From the NCBI GenBank assembly GCA_002633025.1, contig NMRB01000130.1, forward strand, positions 61,883-125,882: DNA of 64,000 nt, given 5' to 3'. Made by a program: the position numbers and the translations under genes. Shown here piece by piece: positions 44,971-55,599 of the stretch. The first letter of the stretch is position 1; each line of letters opens with the position of its first letter. A model generated the notes under the pieces. That model was not told the DNA's origin, did not search any database, and saw nothing but the letters and a program-made list of their open reading frames with translations. The DNA comes from Notospermus geniculatus. Taxonomy: Eukaryota > Nemertea > Pilidiophora > Heteronemertea > Lineidae.

Positions 44971-45603
44971 CAGCAGTAATGGCACAACTGCAGATGTGTC
45001 TACTTTAGACAGTTTTGGTGCTGTCGTCAAATTTGTTTCGAAGGTAAAAGCGTCTTGTCTTTGGCAGTGCCGACGGATTCTAGGTTCCTTGTCATACCTG
45101 TCAGAGTAGAAGAAGGGTCGCCATCATTTGACGTCTTTCCCACGCTAGGCAGCCATTCCTTTATCGCCCACACTCTCTTTAGTCACGGTAACGGAGTTAC
45201 CTTTCAAAAACAAGGTTACCCACGGAATTGCCATGCAAAAGGATATGCTTTCTTTCGCATTTTTCTTTTGCTAGCGATTCGCCCACTATAGAAGCGTAAG
45301 GTGGTAAGACGGTTCTCTCCTTGAAGCACCCCATACGGGAGTTTCGAGAGCAAAAACCTGGTCACACCTGTACTCACAAATTTATCTTTGTCGAGATACG
45401 TCTCAAAGAGAAGGTGGTACTAATTACACTTGAAAGGTAATCTTTGTGGGTGACCACGTGGAAGCTAGTTCGATTTCGAACAGGTAACCTGTTGAGCCAT
45501 CTTAATTAACCCATCTTTTTCATTGCAAATTAGTTACCTCTTGAAAGCAAAAGTTGTCAGTCATGTTCGTCCCACAGCGTCTACGCTGTGCTGCCATCTC
45601 TTC

Positions 45604-45700
45604 AGGTCTGTGTACACTGGCAACATTTTTCCAACATCAATGGAACTAACATGTCTTAGCACCACGATCATGACGATCTGTTGACCCTGCAGTGTATAGG
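45604..45700 (+). mobile_element. Family C MITE, 5' half
   Basis: AGGTCTGTGTACACTGGCAA, TTTTTCCAACATC and GATCTGTTGACCCTG are present, then the copy stops. The adjacent AAGGAACTCTACAGGGTG recurs inverted at about 49946, next to another family C copy. Confidence 0.75.
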
Positions 45701-45804
45701 TACACCGTGGAGACACTTCTTGTGTCCACGATGTAACTTCGTCACCATCTAAAGGAACTCTACAGGGTGGTCCAAACGTGTCTCTGTGGCAACCTAAATA
45801 GAAA

Positions 45805-46020
45805 GGCGTGTACAGTGACAACATTTTTCCAACATTCGAACAACATTCTTTGGAGCAGTATGATCTTGTGACCCTGTATACGCTGGCCAACAAATTTAAT
45901 AGCAACATTTGAACAACATGTTGGAAAACCCTTCCCTGTCGGTGGTACACACTAGACAACATGTGTCCAACAAGGTGTTGTCACTGTCAATGTTGGAAAA
46001 ATGTTGCCAGTGTAAACAAA
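45805..46020 (+). mobile_element. Family C MITE, complete
   Basis: From GGCGTGTACAGTGACAACAT to AATGTTGCCAGTGTAAACAA, with the interior matching the consensus throughout. Confidence 0.85.
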
Positions 46021-46661
46021 CCGTTTGGGAGATAGCTCTCTGTCGTCGGTAAGAACACCAACTGTACGTACGATAGTATTTTCACTACAGGAGACATCTT
46101 TCAAAAGATGGACCTACTTGAACACGCTTCCAATAAATCAGTGAAGTACGAGGAATATTTTACGTCAAAGAATACGGAAATGGTAGCAAAGAGCGGGCCA
46201 GGTTCAACCTTTTAATAACCGTCATACAAGCATTTCTAATTGGCGAAAAATCTTGACGGCACGCATTCAATTGCTGTCGTATTATTGCGTTCTACATCAT
46301 TCGAGCGCCACAATGAACGTGCACACGTGTCGCTAGTAAAAATATTGATGAAATATCCGAGAGGATCTGAATGAATGTTAGCCATCAAATGAATATTGGA
46401 CCATTTGATGTTTCAGAGTCAGCCTGCGAGATTCCATCAATGGCTCTTGTGTGAAGCGGAAACGTCATTCGTGTACCTGTATACCCGGGTACATGGGTAG
46501 CGTATGTTTTCACATTTGATGCGTATAGGACATGGACTATTGTACCTGGGACATTTATTCTAACGAGCACTGTCCCTTCACACCATGATAAAAGCACCGT
46601 ATCGGTACAATCGTTTTGTTAAACCTGATAGTTGTAATAGCCTCTCTGCTATAACCTCCTG

Positions 46662-47078
46662 GTCCAACACCTTTCCAACATTCAGAGTAACAACACCTTG
46701 TTAGACAAATGTTGTCTACTGCTGTGTAGACGTCTATAGGGGAAAAGAGCTCCCAACATGTTGTTCAAATGTTGCTATAAATTCTTTGGCCAGTGTACTG
46801 GGTCCTGTACACTGGGTGTACAGGATACTTTAGATCTACAATTGGGATCCAGCTCAGTCTTTTCTGTAGTCTCTACTAGAAAGTGCCTGAGGAAGACCCC
46901 GTTTGGGGTTGAAAATTTGCAAGATTTGGAGACGACTTTATGTTTACCATCATTTTGTGTGTCGTTTTTTTGTGCTTCTATTTTGGATATTTGGCCAGTG
47001 TATACAGGGACAAAAGATCTGTTTGCGTAGGAATGTTTTTCAGATGTTGGGAAGATGCTGCCAGTGTACACAGACCTT
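46662..47078 (-). mobile_element. Family C MITE interrupted by a retro-insert
   Basis: The reverse-oriented copy has AACACCTTGTTAGACAAATG and ends CCAGTGTACACAGACC. It is split at 46798-46989 by a hammerhead-like element flanked by a 13-bp duplication of family C sequence. Confidence 0.85.
46798..46989 (+). mobile_element. Hammerhead-like retro-insert family, copy 3, with 13-bp target duplication
   Basis: TTTGGCCAGTGTA occurs at 46785-46797 and 46990-47002, directly flanking the insert. The insert carries CAGCTCAGTCTTTTCT, CCTGAGGAA, stem GACCCCGTTTGGGGTT, GAAAATTTGCAAGATT and the tail CATTTTGTGTGTCGTTTTTT. A long exact duplication of the target suggests reverse-transcription-primed insertion. 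Confidence 0.85.
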
Positions 47079-47477
47079 TATACATATGACTGGAATAAAT
47101 GTACTTCGAAAAATCAGAAAGAGGCGCACTCACTATTTTGTTTCTTGAGAAAAACTGGTGCGCCCCACCACTTACGAGGACATGGAGGAGGTGCGAATAT
47201 TATTCCAATGTTTTGACAAAGTGTCTCCCTAAGTCACAAGTCAAGTGGTTAGTTCTTGTATTTCGTTACAAAGCGAGTCACTTAAAGCCCATTGGTGTCA
47301 GCGTGTTATGATTTGAAGTAACAGATAAGGGCCTAGAAGAAATTTTAAAGCTTTTAAACTGCTCGTACTGTTTTCTGTCTGTGTGACGTCGGTAAGATGA
47401 TTTGGACGTCAAATACTGCGATCAGGTGCAAAAATAGGGAGGCTTTTAGCAGTTAGTACGTACGTTATGAGTGTCTT

Positions 47478-47709
47478 TAGGGAGGTTTCGAAATCAAACG
47501 ATAAACGTAAACTTTACGACAACGTTATTTTTGTACCGAAAATGCAATATAAAATCTGGTTAATGTGTACATGTAGTACGAAAAATAACGATGTCGTAAA
47601 GCTTTATTTTTCGTACTACACATTAACCAGATTTTATATTGCATTTTCTGTACAAAAATAACGTTGTCGTTAACGTTTACGTTTATCGTTTGATTTCGAA
47701 ACCTCCCTA
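47478..47709. mobile_element. Family A TA-flanked hairpin, nearly perfect
   Basis: TA - GGGAGGTTTCGAAATCAAAC ... GTTTGATTTCGAAACCTCCC - TA. The arms (about 110 bp) are complementary almost throughout (GATAAACGTAAAC, ATTTTTGTAC, AATGCAATATAAAATCTGGT). Confidence 0.9.
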
Positions 47710-47807
47710 TTGTTGGTTTTCACACTTAAGGCATGTACAATACTAATCGACTAGATCTATTACACTATTCCATTTACACTTGTAAAGTATGTTTGTACAG
47801 TTTATTC

Positions 47808-47982
47808 AAGATACAGAAAAGCACAAAATTGACACACAAAATGATAATAAGCAAGAAGTCAATCTCCAGAATTCACGAATTTTCGACCCCAACCGGGGTC
47901 AGTCTTTTCTAGAGTTTCAGATTGTAAAGTTCCACAAGACCCCGGTTGGGGTCGAAAATTCGTGAATTCTGGAGATTGACTT
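47808..47982 (-). mobile_element. Hammerhead-like family, copy 4: inverted dimer with 16-bp target duplication
   Basis: TTTGTACAGTTTATTC flanks both sides (47792-47807, 47983-47998). Inside, AAGTCAATCTCCAGAATTCA ... GACCCCAACCGGGGTC is an exact inverted copy of GACCCCGGTTGGGGTC ... GAATTCTGGAGATTGACTT, separated by 38 bp holding CTAGAGTTTCAGATTG and TTCCAC. Only the left part carries the family's 3' tail, so the insert is on the minus strand. Confidence 0.85.
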
Positions 47983-48048
47983 TTTGTACAGTTTATTCGT
48001 ATTACATTGTCGATATGCAAATGTACAGTTACGTCCCGATCACATTAT

Positions 48049-48177
48049 TACAGAGTTTAAGAGATCACACGCTAACGATAACGTTTACGTTAACGCTATT
48101 TCTTGCATGTATTTCATGTACAAAAAATATCGTTAGCGTAAATGTTATCGTTAGCGTGTGATCTCTTAAACTCCCTA
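48049..48177. mobile_element. Family A TA-flanked hairpin (TAACG subtype)
   Basis: TA - CAGAGTTTAAGAGATCACAC ... GTGTGATCTCTTAAACTCCC - TA. The arms continue GCTAACGATAACGTTTACG and its near complement. Confidence 0.85.
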
Positions 48178-48355
48178 ATCATTCCTTAGTATTATATCAC
48201 TTCGGCAGTTTTTACTTTTCGGTTACATTGTGGAAATTCCACAGAAACATTGTTCCCAGTGATCATCGGTTCTGTGTATCCTGTGGGAGGTGGTTGGTGC
48301 TACATGTACTTCTGTTTGGTTGAAACCCCAGTCGGAGATTGGTACGATGCAAACC

Positions 48356-48580
48356 ACTGACGGAGGTTGGTGCTGCTTCTGTCTAGCGTAAAACCCTATC
48401 GGAGGTCGGTGCTACGTCTGTCTGATGCAAACACATACTGGTTATTTGTGCTACTTCTGTCTGGCGCAAACATCTATCGGAGCTTGGTGCTACTTCTGTC
48501 TTGTGCAAACCCCTGTCGGAGGTTGTTGCTACTTCTTGTGTGGTATCAAGCCCGTTCCGACGTGCATGTATCTCCAAAGT
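48356..48580. repeat. Minisatellite, unit about 40 bp
   Basis: Repeated GGTGCTACTTCTGTCT(G/T)G(C/T)GCAAAC followed by CC(C/T)(A/G)TCGGAGGTT appears in about five degenerate copies. ORFs on both strands through it (such as a plus-strand LLLS-rich one) come from the repeat. Confidence 0.8.
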
Positions 48581-48719
48581 GATACAATTCCTGTCAGAGG
48601 TAATTCGATCTCGTGCTGTAGTCCTCTCCTGATACTACTTGCATCTGGTGCTACTCAAGCTGGAGTCTGGTGCTACTCAGTGAAGAAGTTTAAGAAGAAA
48701 AAGAACACAATGATATAAA

Positions 48720-49545
48720 GTCAGTGACCTAAAATGCTTGTTGAAGCTGTGCCTTCAAATGACGTTCAAAACTCCACCAAGGGAAATGCCTTCAGCCGAA
48801 GAGGCAGCACGTCCCAGAGAGTAGGTGCTGCATTGCACGCTTGCCTTGTTCAGTGTGAATCCCCTGTGGAACCAGCCGGTCCTCAAGTTGGTGCCATTCT
48901 TTAGGCCAGTAGAAGTTGTTCCATATTTCTTCATCAAAGCCTGCTCTGGGTGCAAAATCATATATTAAGCAATCAACATCATTTACCACCTTATACAACC
49001 TTCTCATGATCTAAAGTGACACTAATACCCTTCGTGGCCAGGCAAGCCAACACCATACGGACCCATCTTGACGCAGAATGGCATCGTATACATTCTGCGC
49101 ACGGTCGGCCGCCGGTGGATACGGTGAATCTTGTCATTTCGATCTTAGCAGTTGTCAAGCAGTCATGTAGCGTGGGCTGCATGGGGATAGCAAAGGGCGA
49201 TGTTTTGGTTAGGACATGTTCACCTAATGAGTAATGGGTGGCTGGTCTCGGATCCCGAGAACTGATTGATTTTTTGGGTCAAGTCCCCGAGCAGCCCGAT
49301 CGGATATCCGATCAGACTGACTCGAAACTTGATATTTGGCGAAGGTCATTGAGTTGGCGTCCAAAACAACTGATCAGCAGAGCAAGTTGATCGTTCATTA
49401 TTGATCCAGCTTTTAAATTTCCCGTGGGCAGAAACATTTCTCTTTCATTTTGACTGCAGGAATCCGCTGGTTTACCGTTTGCGACCGACGTTCACATTCG
49501 TGACGGTTCCTCGATGCATTTCGTTCATCCAACAGTCGGAAGCTG
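48720..49545. other. No gene recognised
   Basis: A minus-strand open stretch (49007-48792) reads DCLIYDFAPRAGFDEEIW and further on is not repetitive, but I recognise no domain and see no clear splice boundaries. Confidence 0.4.
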
Positions 49546-49548
49546 CCC

Positions 49549-49762
49549 GTACACTGGCAACATTTTTCCAACACTTGAACAAGGTACCGGTACCTGAGCA
49601 AGACGATCTTTTGACCCTTTAATATACAGGCCAACAAATTAGCAACATTTCAACAACATGTTGTATGTCTCTTTCCCCCCTGTAAACATTAGACGATATT
49701 TGCCCAACATGGTGTTGTAACTCTGAATGTTGGGAAAATTTGGTGTCGTCAATGTACACAAA
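49549..49762 (+). mobile_element. Family C MITE
   Basis: ACACTGGCAACATTTTTCC through AACATGGTGTTGTAACTCTG to AATGTACACAAAC, diverged at the 3' end. Confidence 0.8.
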
Positions 49763-49930
49763 CATTTTTTCACCATTTACCAACATTCACAGTAACAACA
49801 CCTTATTGGACAAATGTTGTCTTGTGTTTACAGGGGTAAAGAGTTTTCCAACATGACTTGTTGGCCAGTAAAAACAGGGTCAAAAGATCGTGTTGCACCA
49901 ATAGAATTTTGTTTAAATGTTGGAATGTTG
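49763..49930 (-). mobile_element. Family C MITE, inverted relative to the preceding copy
   Basis: AACACCTTATTGGACAAATG, GTTTTCCAACATG, GGGTCAAAAGATCGTGTTGC and TGTTGGAATGTTGCC are present. Together with 49549-49762 the two copies lie head to head. Confidence 0.8.
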
Positions 49931-50477
49931 CCACATTTGGACACCCTGTAGAGTTCCTTTAGATCGGGACGATCTTACATAGTAGACAAAAAATGTTTCT
50001 GAGGAAAAAAGTACTATATAACTGAAGAATAGATAAAAAATGTGACAAGAAAACTTGATGACAAAGATATGTTGCTTCTCTAGTTTATTCTGGAATAAGT
50101 ACATGTATTGTTGATTGTGGTGGTGCGCTCGCTTAGATGAGTTTCTTGGAGAAAAAGAAAAATAGAGGGTAGCGATGAATGCAACAGGTGCAGAATAAAA
50201 ATCTTCAGCCTGTTTATATGTATAGTTACATTGGGCAACAGAGATGCTTTGTTTCGCAAGAAGGGAGAAATGGTGCCCGGGAACGCGAGTTTGTATTCCC
50301 AAAGAAAAGACCAGACCAAAGCGCAACTACATGTAGACTCTACCACAATCGTAAGAGTGATGAAAATTGACAAAGAAAACCGTCAAGAAAATGAGGACAA
50401 GGAACTCCAAAGGGCAGTTATTGAATAATTGCACAACGTACATTATGAAAGCTTGTGGACTTTGACCCTGTAGACAA

Positions 50478-50553
50478 TAGGGAGGTTTCGCAAGCGCCCG
50501 GTTAGGCCATACGACGACGTAGGGCCTAACCGGGCGCTTACGAAACCTCCCTA
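50478..50553. mobile_element. Family A TA-flanked hairpin, shortest copy (76 bp)
   Basis: TA - GGGAGGTTTCGCAAGCGCCC ... GGGCGCTTACGAAACCTCCC - TA. The arms continue GGTTAGGCC / GGCCTAACC with a loop of about 12 bases. It is inserted at a TA in a family C copy. Confidence 0.9.
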
Positions 50554-50690
50554 TTGGTCAACAAATTACAGCAGCATTTGAACAAAATGTTGGAAAAAAA
50601 CTTTTCCCCTGTCGGCCTACACACCAGATTACATTTGTCTAACAAGGTCTTCACCTTGAGTCGCATGGACCTCAATACACAGGGGCGTCA

Positions 50691-50873
50691 TCACGTAGGT
50701 AGCTTCTTGGATTTGGTCGTTTTCCCGCGGTGTTGCAGTCTTCTTCCCTTGTCCGTTTTCTTCGGTGTCTTTGATGGCTTTGTTGTCGACTTCTTCGTCT
50801 TTGTGTCCGCAGATTTCTTCGCAGCAGGTTTCTTTGGCGATTTATTGGGGGATTTCTTCTCCTTTGCATTCGG
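50691..50873 (-). pseudogene. Histone-H1-tail-like lysine-rich fragment inside a MITE
   Basis: The minus strand holds 60 codons then TGA, rich in Lys, Ser, Thr and Pro: KEKKSPNKSPKKPAAKK near the start and TKPSKTPKKTDKG in the middle, ending KLPT. SPxK/SPKK and PAAKK motifs are typical of linker-histone C-terminal tails. The globular domain is missing. It is bounded on both sides by family C sequence, so it looks like a captured or inserted piece of a gene. Another Lys-rich nuclear protein is possible. Confidence 0.5.
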
Positions 50874-50919
50874 TTATTCTGAATGTTGGAAAAACGTTGC
50901 CAGTGTAACAGACCAATGA

Positions 50920-52380
50920 CATAAACGACTGCCCATGATCTTCTACGGTTGAATTGCCCAAAAGAGAGCCAACTCGCACGAAAACGATTCACTCTCTTCG
51001 GTTAAAACCATATTCTTGACTGCAACTTCTACGAGAGAATGTCCATGTTGTTCGTCAAGGTTAGGGTCTGTCTTTCCATTGAATAACGTTTCCTTAAAGG
51101 GGTCACGCAGAGGCAGGGCTTATTCATCGGTTATGGTAGCCAACCTAATCGGATAGCTTCGGCAGCCAGCGTTCCATTGACCCGATAGCCTGCTGCGCAA
51201 ACGTCTTTATCTGATTCCGAAGAAATAACGAGTTCTTTTCTTAGGGAATCTAGCTTGTCTAAATTGGATTGAAGCGGTGAATGGTTGGATCAGGAGAAAT
51301 GTTCTGTCAGTGTCAAGTAATGTTAGTGAAAGAGGGTATAAGCGTGTCTTTTCATTTGAAATACCAGAGCTCTGATGAGGGTTGTAGATACTGGAAGATA
51401 TACCGTTGATATTATGTCGGAAAGGCTAAGAAGACCCTGCAGGAATTGTCAGTTGACCGATGTTCTTCCTCAGGTTCCGTCGATGTCGGGCTAAATATCA
51501 AAGTTGTGTGACGTGAGGGCATTGACTGTTTTCAACGTCTTGCTTTGCACTGTCTGCCGCCTTTTTAAAGGGACACATGAAAGGGGTGTAAAGAAGTCGA
51601 GTTTCCGATTTGTGTCTATGGTACCTGCTGAAGATGAAAAGAGTTCCTAACCCCCCGGTGACGTTTTTATATGGAAACTTGTTGCTGACAGTACCCGGGG
51701 TAACAGTGTCTTCTCCAGTGAGACCGTTTTTCTTGTCACTTTTGCAGTTACCGTACATGTATATCCAACTGTACATACCCATGTAGTACTGTACTGTATA
51801 TGCAGGTCTGAGCTGGATCTAACGGCTCAAAAGCATTGCTTCGTTTACCAATTGGATTCGGCGAAGATAAGACACTGCGACACGCGATGTTCTCCGGCCG
51901 CGGCGGCTTTCATAAAGAGTACAAGACAATACGGGAATCTGAATACAGTCGCCGAATAGGCTTATGGATCTGCGCCACGTGTATAGCCATCCCGTGCTAC
52001 ACGGATACACGGATTAGTTGAAGGAAGGGAATCTCCACGTAGTTGACTTTTTGATAAACCCACAGATTATTTTGCTGTGGTGAAATTGAAACCCAGAGTA
52101 AATTTTGACATTTCTGAGTGCATCTTTCTGGTTGACTGTGGCCATACCGGAAGATGACGTGATCACCATGAGATTGCTATTCTTCTCTGTCTGGATAACA
52201 CTTTTTTTTAAAATGTACGATATTCATTTTAAAATTATACTTCATTTCACCTGTATAATTATACCAATAGTACTAAACATCTGTGTTCTTGCATCTTGAA
52301 TGAAATTCTGACGGTGTAGAACCTAATACATGTATCCAGAAAATGTTTCACTTACATTTTTGTCGAATAAAGAAGCGGGT
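50920..52380. other. No gene recognised
   Basis: Short ORFs only. No splice-bounded exon, recognisable domain or structured repeat was identified. Confidence 0.45.
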
Positions 52381-52385
52381 TTTAG

Positions 52386-52645
52386 AGCTCACCTGGGTGA
52401 GCATATACCATACCGTTTGTCCGTTGTCCGTCGTTGCGGGAAATCTGATTGTCCATTCTGCCACCAGGGGGCCAGGCGGCCGTCTTCAAAAATGGGTTAT
52501 TGGCAAGTATGTGTACGCCATTTTCACCATGATCATAACCCTGGAATATTTCGACATAATATTTGTCATTCGTTCCTTTGGTTTGGTGGCCAAGAGTAAC
52601 ACCCAGGTGAGCATATAGCCTCTGGGCCATTTCATTTAGTTCCTG
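52386..52645 (-). repeat. Fragment related to dispersed repeat R, reverse orientation
   Basis: It starts with the palindrome GAGCTCACCTGGGTGAGC and contains the complement of the CAACGACGGACAACGGAC stretch and the CTGGTGGC box. It is flanked on the right by CCCAGGTGAGCATAT. An apparent CxxC ORF through it comes from the repeat. Confidence 0.6.
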
Positions 52646-53606
52646 CACCTGCTGTCGGGAATCAAAGGAGCGTGAGGCACCCTTTCGGTGTTCAGACTCG
52701 TAGCAGCTGACTCTCAGCCTTCATCAGGACGTCGAAAAATGATACCAGTATACATGTATGCTGGAGAAAAATTCATCGATATTCCCTCTTGCGTCCCGTT
52801 GCGTTAATGCCACCTTGTACGACACGGCACCAAAGAAACCGATCAAAAGTCGTCGCTAGCCACGTTTCGTGACTAAACCTGCTGAACTAGCAAGTAAAAG
52901 GCCAGCCACTGATATGGAGAGAAAATAACGGAGAACTCTGGTCTTTAAAACATGGAAGATACGAGTATTGAGTCAATTGATACAACCTTGGGCGCCCAGT
53001 GTTTTCGACACGGCCCTCGGGCCAAGGGGATGGCTTTTACGATGAAAAGAACATGCCACCTCACGTGATCTGCAAACGCGACGCGTATCAAAGAGCTGAA
53101 CCAAGGCCTCGGAATATGTTGGTTCATCGGGAAAAATATGGTTCTGACATTTGCTCTTGGCAAGATGTGTTTGCCTCCTCTAAACAAAAGGCAAGTGAAA
53201 AGAATAGACCAGTTGTCGGGATGGAAGGTCGTTCACTTCTACTGCATGGTTTATCATAGAAAAGAATTAAATACAGAATGTTGCTTTTTGGTTGTTTCCG
53301 GCAAGGCTTTGGGTGAGGTTTTTCGAAACCAGCCGGATCTTTGACGTTTAGACTGCTGAAGATGATTTATCTTATTCAGCGAGAGCACTTATCATTTCCA
53401 CTACATTGTTTCGTAAGGGGGAGATTCGAAGTACTGCCTTGAGGTAAAAGTCGTCTACATTGCAAGTCGCGATACTCAGTGAGTCTCTGAGAGAAAGCAT
53501 TTAATCGTGGATACAAATAAGGCAAGCTTGTCTACAAATTAATGAACACACAGAGAGAAATTCCGGGGTTTGCCGACACAAAATGTTCGCACGGCACCAT
53601 TAGCGA

Positions 53607-53785
53607 GGTCTGACGAAACAAGAGATACGGAATATACGAAATTCAACTTCATTTCCAGGACCTGGAGATGGTATGGCAAATTTCTCTGCTGCTAGTGCGT
53701 CTTTTAGCATAACATGTATTGTAAGACCGAGAGAGTTATGCTGCATCTTGAATTTTTAAATTTCCACTTCGTATCTATGAAGTGT
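53607..53785 (+). mobile_element. Truncated relative of the 18453-19036 element
   Basis: GCGAGGTCTGACGAAAC, ACGAAATTCAACTTCATTTC, AGTGCGTCTTTTAGCAT and ATCTTGAATTTTTAAATTTC follow the same order as at 18453-18650. No right end is present. Confidence 0.75.
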
Positions 53786-53789
53786 TTTT

Positions 53790-55060
53790 TTTTACTTTAT
53801 TCTCATTACTTATCTTATTGATTTATTAATTTTTTATTTCTTTCACCTGTTTTAAATGACCCCACTGACCCATCAGTGAAACTGCTTCCCGCCTTAAAAT
53901 CTTTAGAGGGACGCTAAGAACACACCAGATGTAAAAGCTTATTTTGCCGTACGTCTCCTTTGAAGGCATACGTTCGCGAGAGCTACCCTGTTTTTGTTCA
54001 AACACAAGTTGAGAAAGTTTGTTACATTAGCGACAGTTAGATAATGAAAAAAAGTCGATCATCAATCAGGTTACTTCACATGGGAAGCATGCCAATTTCA
54101 CGCGACTTTCTTAACTCCTGTTTGAACAAAAACCGGCACGAATCGACGGCTATGACGTATGACTAGTACCACCCGTGAAGACACTTCGGCAAGGTGCAGG
54201 CGATTGCAGCTGGCTCAATAGATATTCCGCCAATGCCTTCCTCTGGATTGGATGTACCGTAAGGTACATGTAATCCACATTTAAACGCCTCTAGTAATCA
54301 AGAGTTTGCGTCGAAAGGTTTTATCTTAGAAGCACTGAAATTGCCACGGTTTGAATTAGCACTTGGTGGTGGAATCCTTCGGGAATGATGCGTGAAGTAC
54401 AGTGATTATTGATAAACACATGAGGGTTTATTACGCTGGAGAGGACTGTGAGAGGTTTTGTGTAGAAGCCAATAAAGTTATCAGCAGTTCGAGAGAGTGT
54501 GCAGAATAGCCACTTCACTCGTAATGTTTGGGTAATTCCAATAGATTTTCGTCGTCGTCTGTGAATGTGGTCTCGGCACTTGGTGAAACTTTCGATGAAT
54601 TGTAACTTTGTTTACTTTCGTCTGGCAATTAGAACCGTTCTCATTTTAAAATTAATAAATTAAGGACTTGCGGGAATGTTTAATGTTTGAGTTGGGGAAC
54701 CGTCAGAAAAAGAACGAGTGTAAAAGGGTTGGCTAAATAAATTGACACTTTTTAGTGGATTTCAAGCATACATGGAAACGTTTGGACGTATTTTATCGTT
54801 GTAGAACAGAAAAATTGGCGGAAAAAATTTGAAGTAATTTGCTGTGGATAAATGACATGTATAGGACGTGTACTTCATCCATATCATTGTACATTTGTAT
54901 TATTATAGTTTTTATTCTTTAATAAGTTCGAACTTCAGGATGATGGTGAGGCCACTGAGTGCGAGTGTGAAATGGAAAAAAGTAGAAAGATGGGAAATGT
55001 GGATAATCGAAAATGTGTGAACGGAAAAATATCAAAAACAGTTTATAGTATAAGGCTACC
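53790..55060. other. No gene recognised
   Basis: A/T-rich unassigned sequence with short ORFs only and no recognisable repeat or exon. Confidence 0.45.
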
Positions 55061-55076
55061 TTTTACGATATATTTA

Positions 55077-55578
55077 TGATAAATAAAAAGGCAATTTCCA
55101 GAGTGTTTGCGAATTTTCGACCCCAACCGGGGTCTTCTTCAGGCTGGAACTTTACAATCCGAAACTCTAGAACAGACTGAGCTGAAACCCAAATGTAGAC
55201 ATGAAGTATCCCATCCAAACAGGACGTGACAGCAATTAAGGAAAGAAAAGAGTACAAGCCCCAAAAGGTGGTTGCTCAACCTAACAGAAAAGTAATTAGT
55301 GAATGTAAGGCTTGACTAGGCTGAAGGGAAAATATAGCTTGGAGGNCCTGGGGGGCGAGTCCAGAAAAGGAGGAGGAGGGAGGTCAGGGGGAGACAGGTC
55401 ACCAACTGACCACCAGTCCTGAGGCGGGCTGGTGGGGCGGGGAGTAGGCCTATCCAACTTAGAGATTTTAATCCTTTTCTCCCTAATAAGCTTGGACCGA
55501 AAGTCATCCAAAAGCTTCTGAATGTCCCTGGACAGGAGGAGGAATTCCTGCAAACCATACCTGTCAATAAGCTCACTG
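55077..55578 (-). mobile_element. Hammerhead-like family, copy 5: longest copy, with coding end and 12-bp target duplication
   Basis: ACGATATATTTA flanks both sides (55065-55076, 55579-55590). Read on the minus strand, the 5' part is an open frame from the junction (SELIDRYGLQEFLLLSRD, then LDDFRSKLIREKRIKISKLD, then a Pro-rich stretch DLSPPDLPPPPFLDSPP) to a stop at 55296, crossing one N at 55346. The 3' part holds CAGCTCAGTCTGTTCTAGAG, GTAAAGTTCCAGCCTGAAGA, stem GACCCCGGTTGGGGTC, GAAAATTCGC and CTCTGGAAATTG. The protein is not recognised. It looks like a 5'-truncated autonomous retroelement that could be the parent of the short copies. Confidence 0.7.
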
Positions 55579-55599
55579 ACGATATATTTACGATATATT

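Larger units (their letters stand above)
50461..50913 (+). mobile_element. Family C MITE carrying two insertions
   Basis: GACCCTGTAGACAA - [family A hairpin 50478-50553] - TTGGTCAACAAATTACAGCA ... TTGTCTAACAAGGT - [H1-like fragment to about 50873] - TTATTCTGAATGTTGG ... GCCAGTGTAACAGACC. Confidence 0.8.

Noticed and set aside
48367-48720. LLLS-rich ORFs as a membrane protein
   Set aside because: Produced by the roughly 40-bp minisatellite at 48356-48580.
52330-52618. ORF with a CxxC pattern resembling a zinc-binding protein
   Set aside because: Lies entirely in a reverse-oriented relative of repeat R and has no other domain support.
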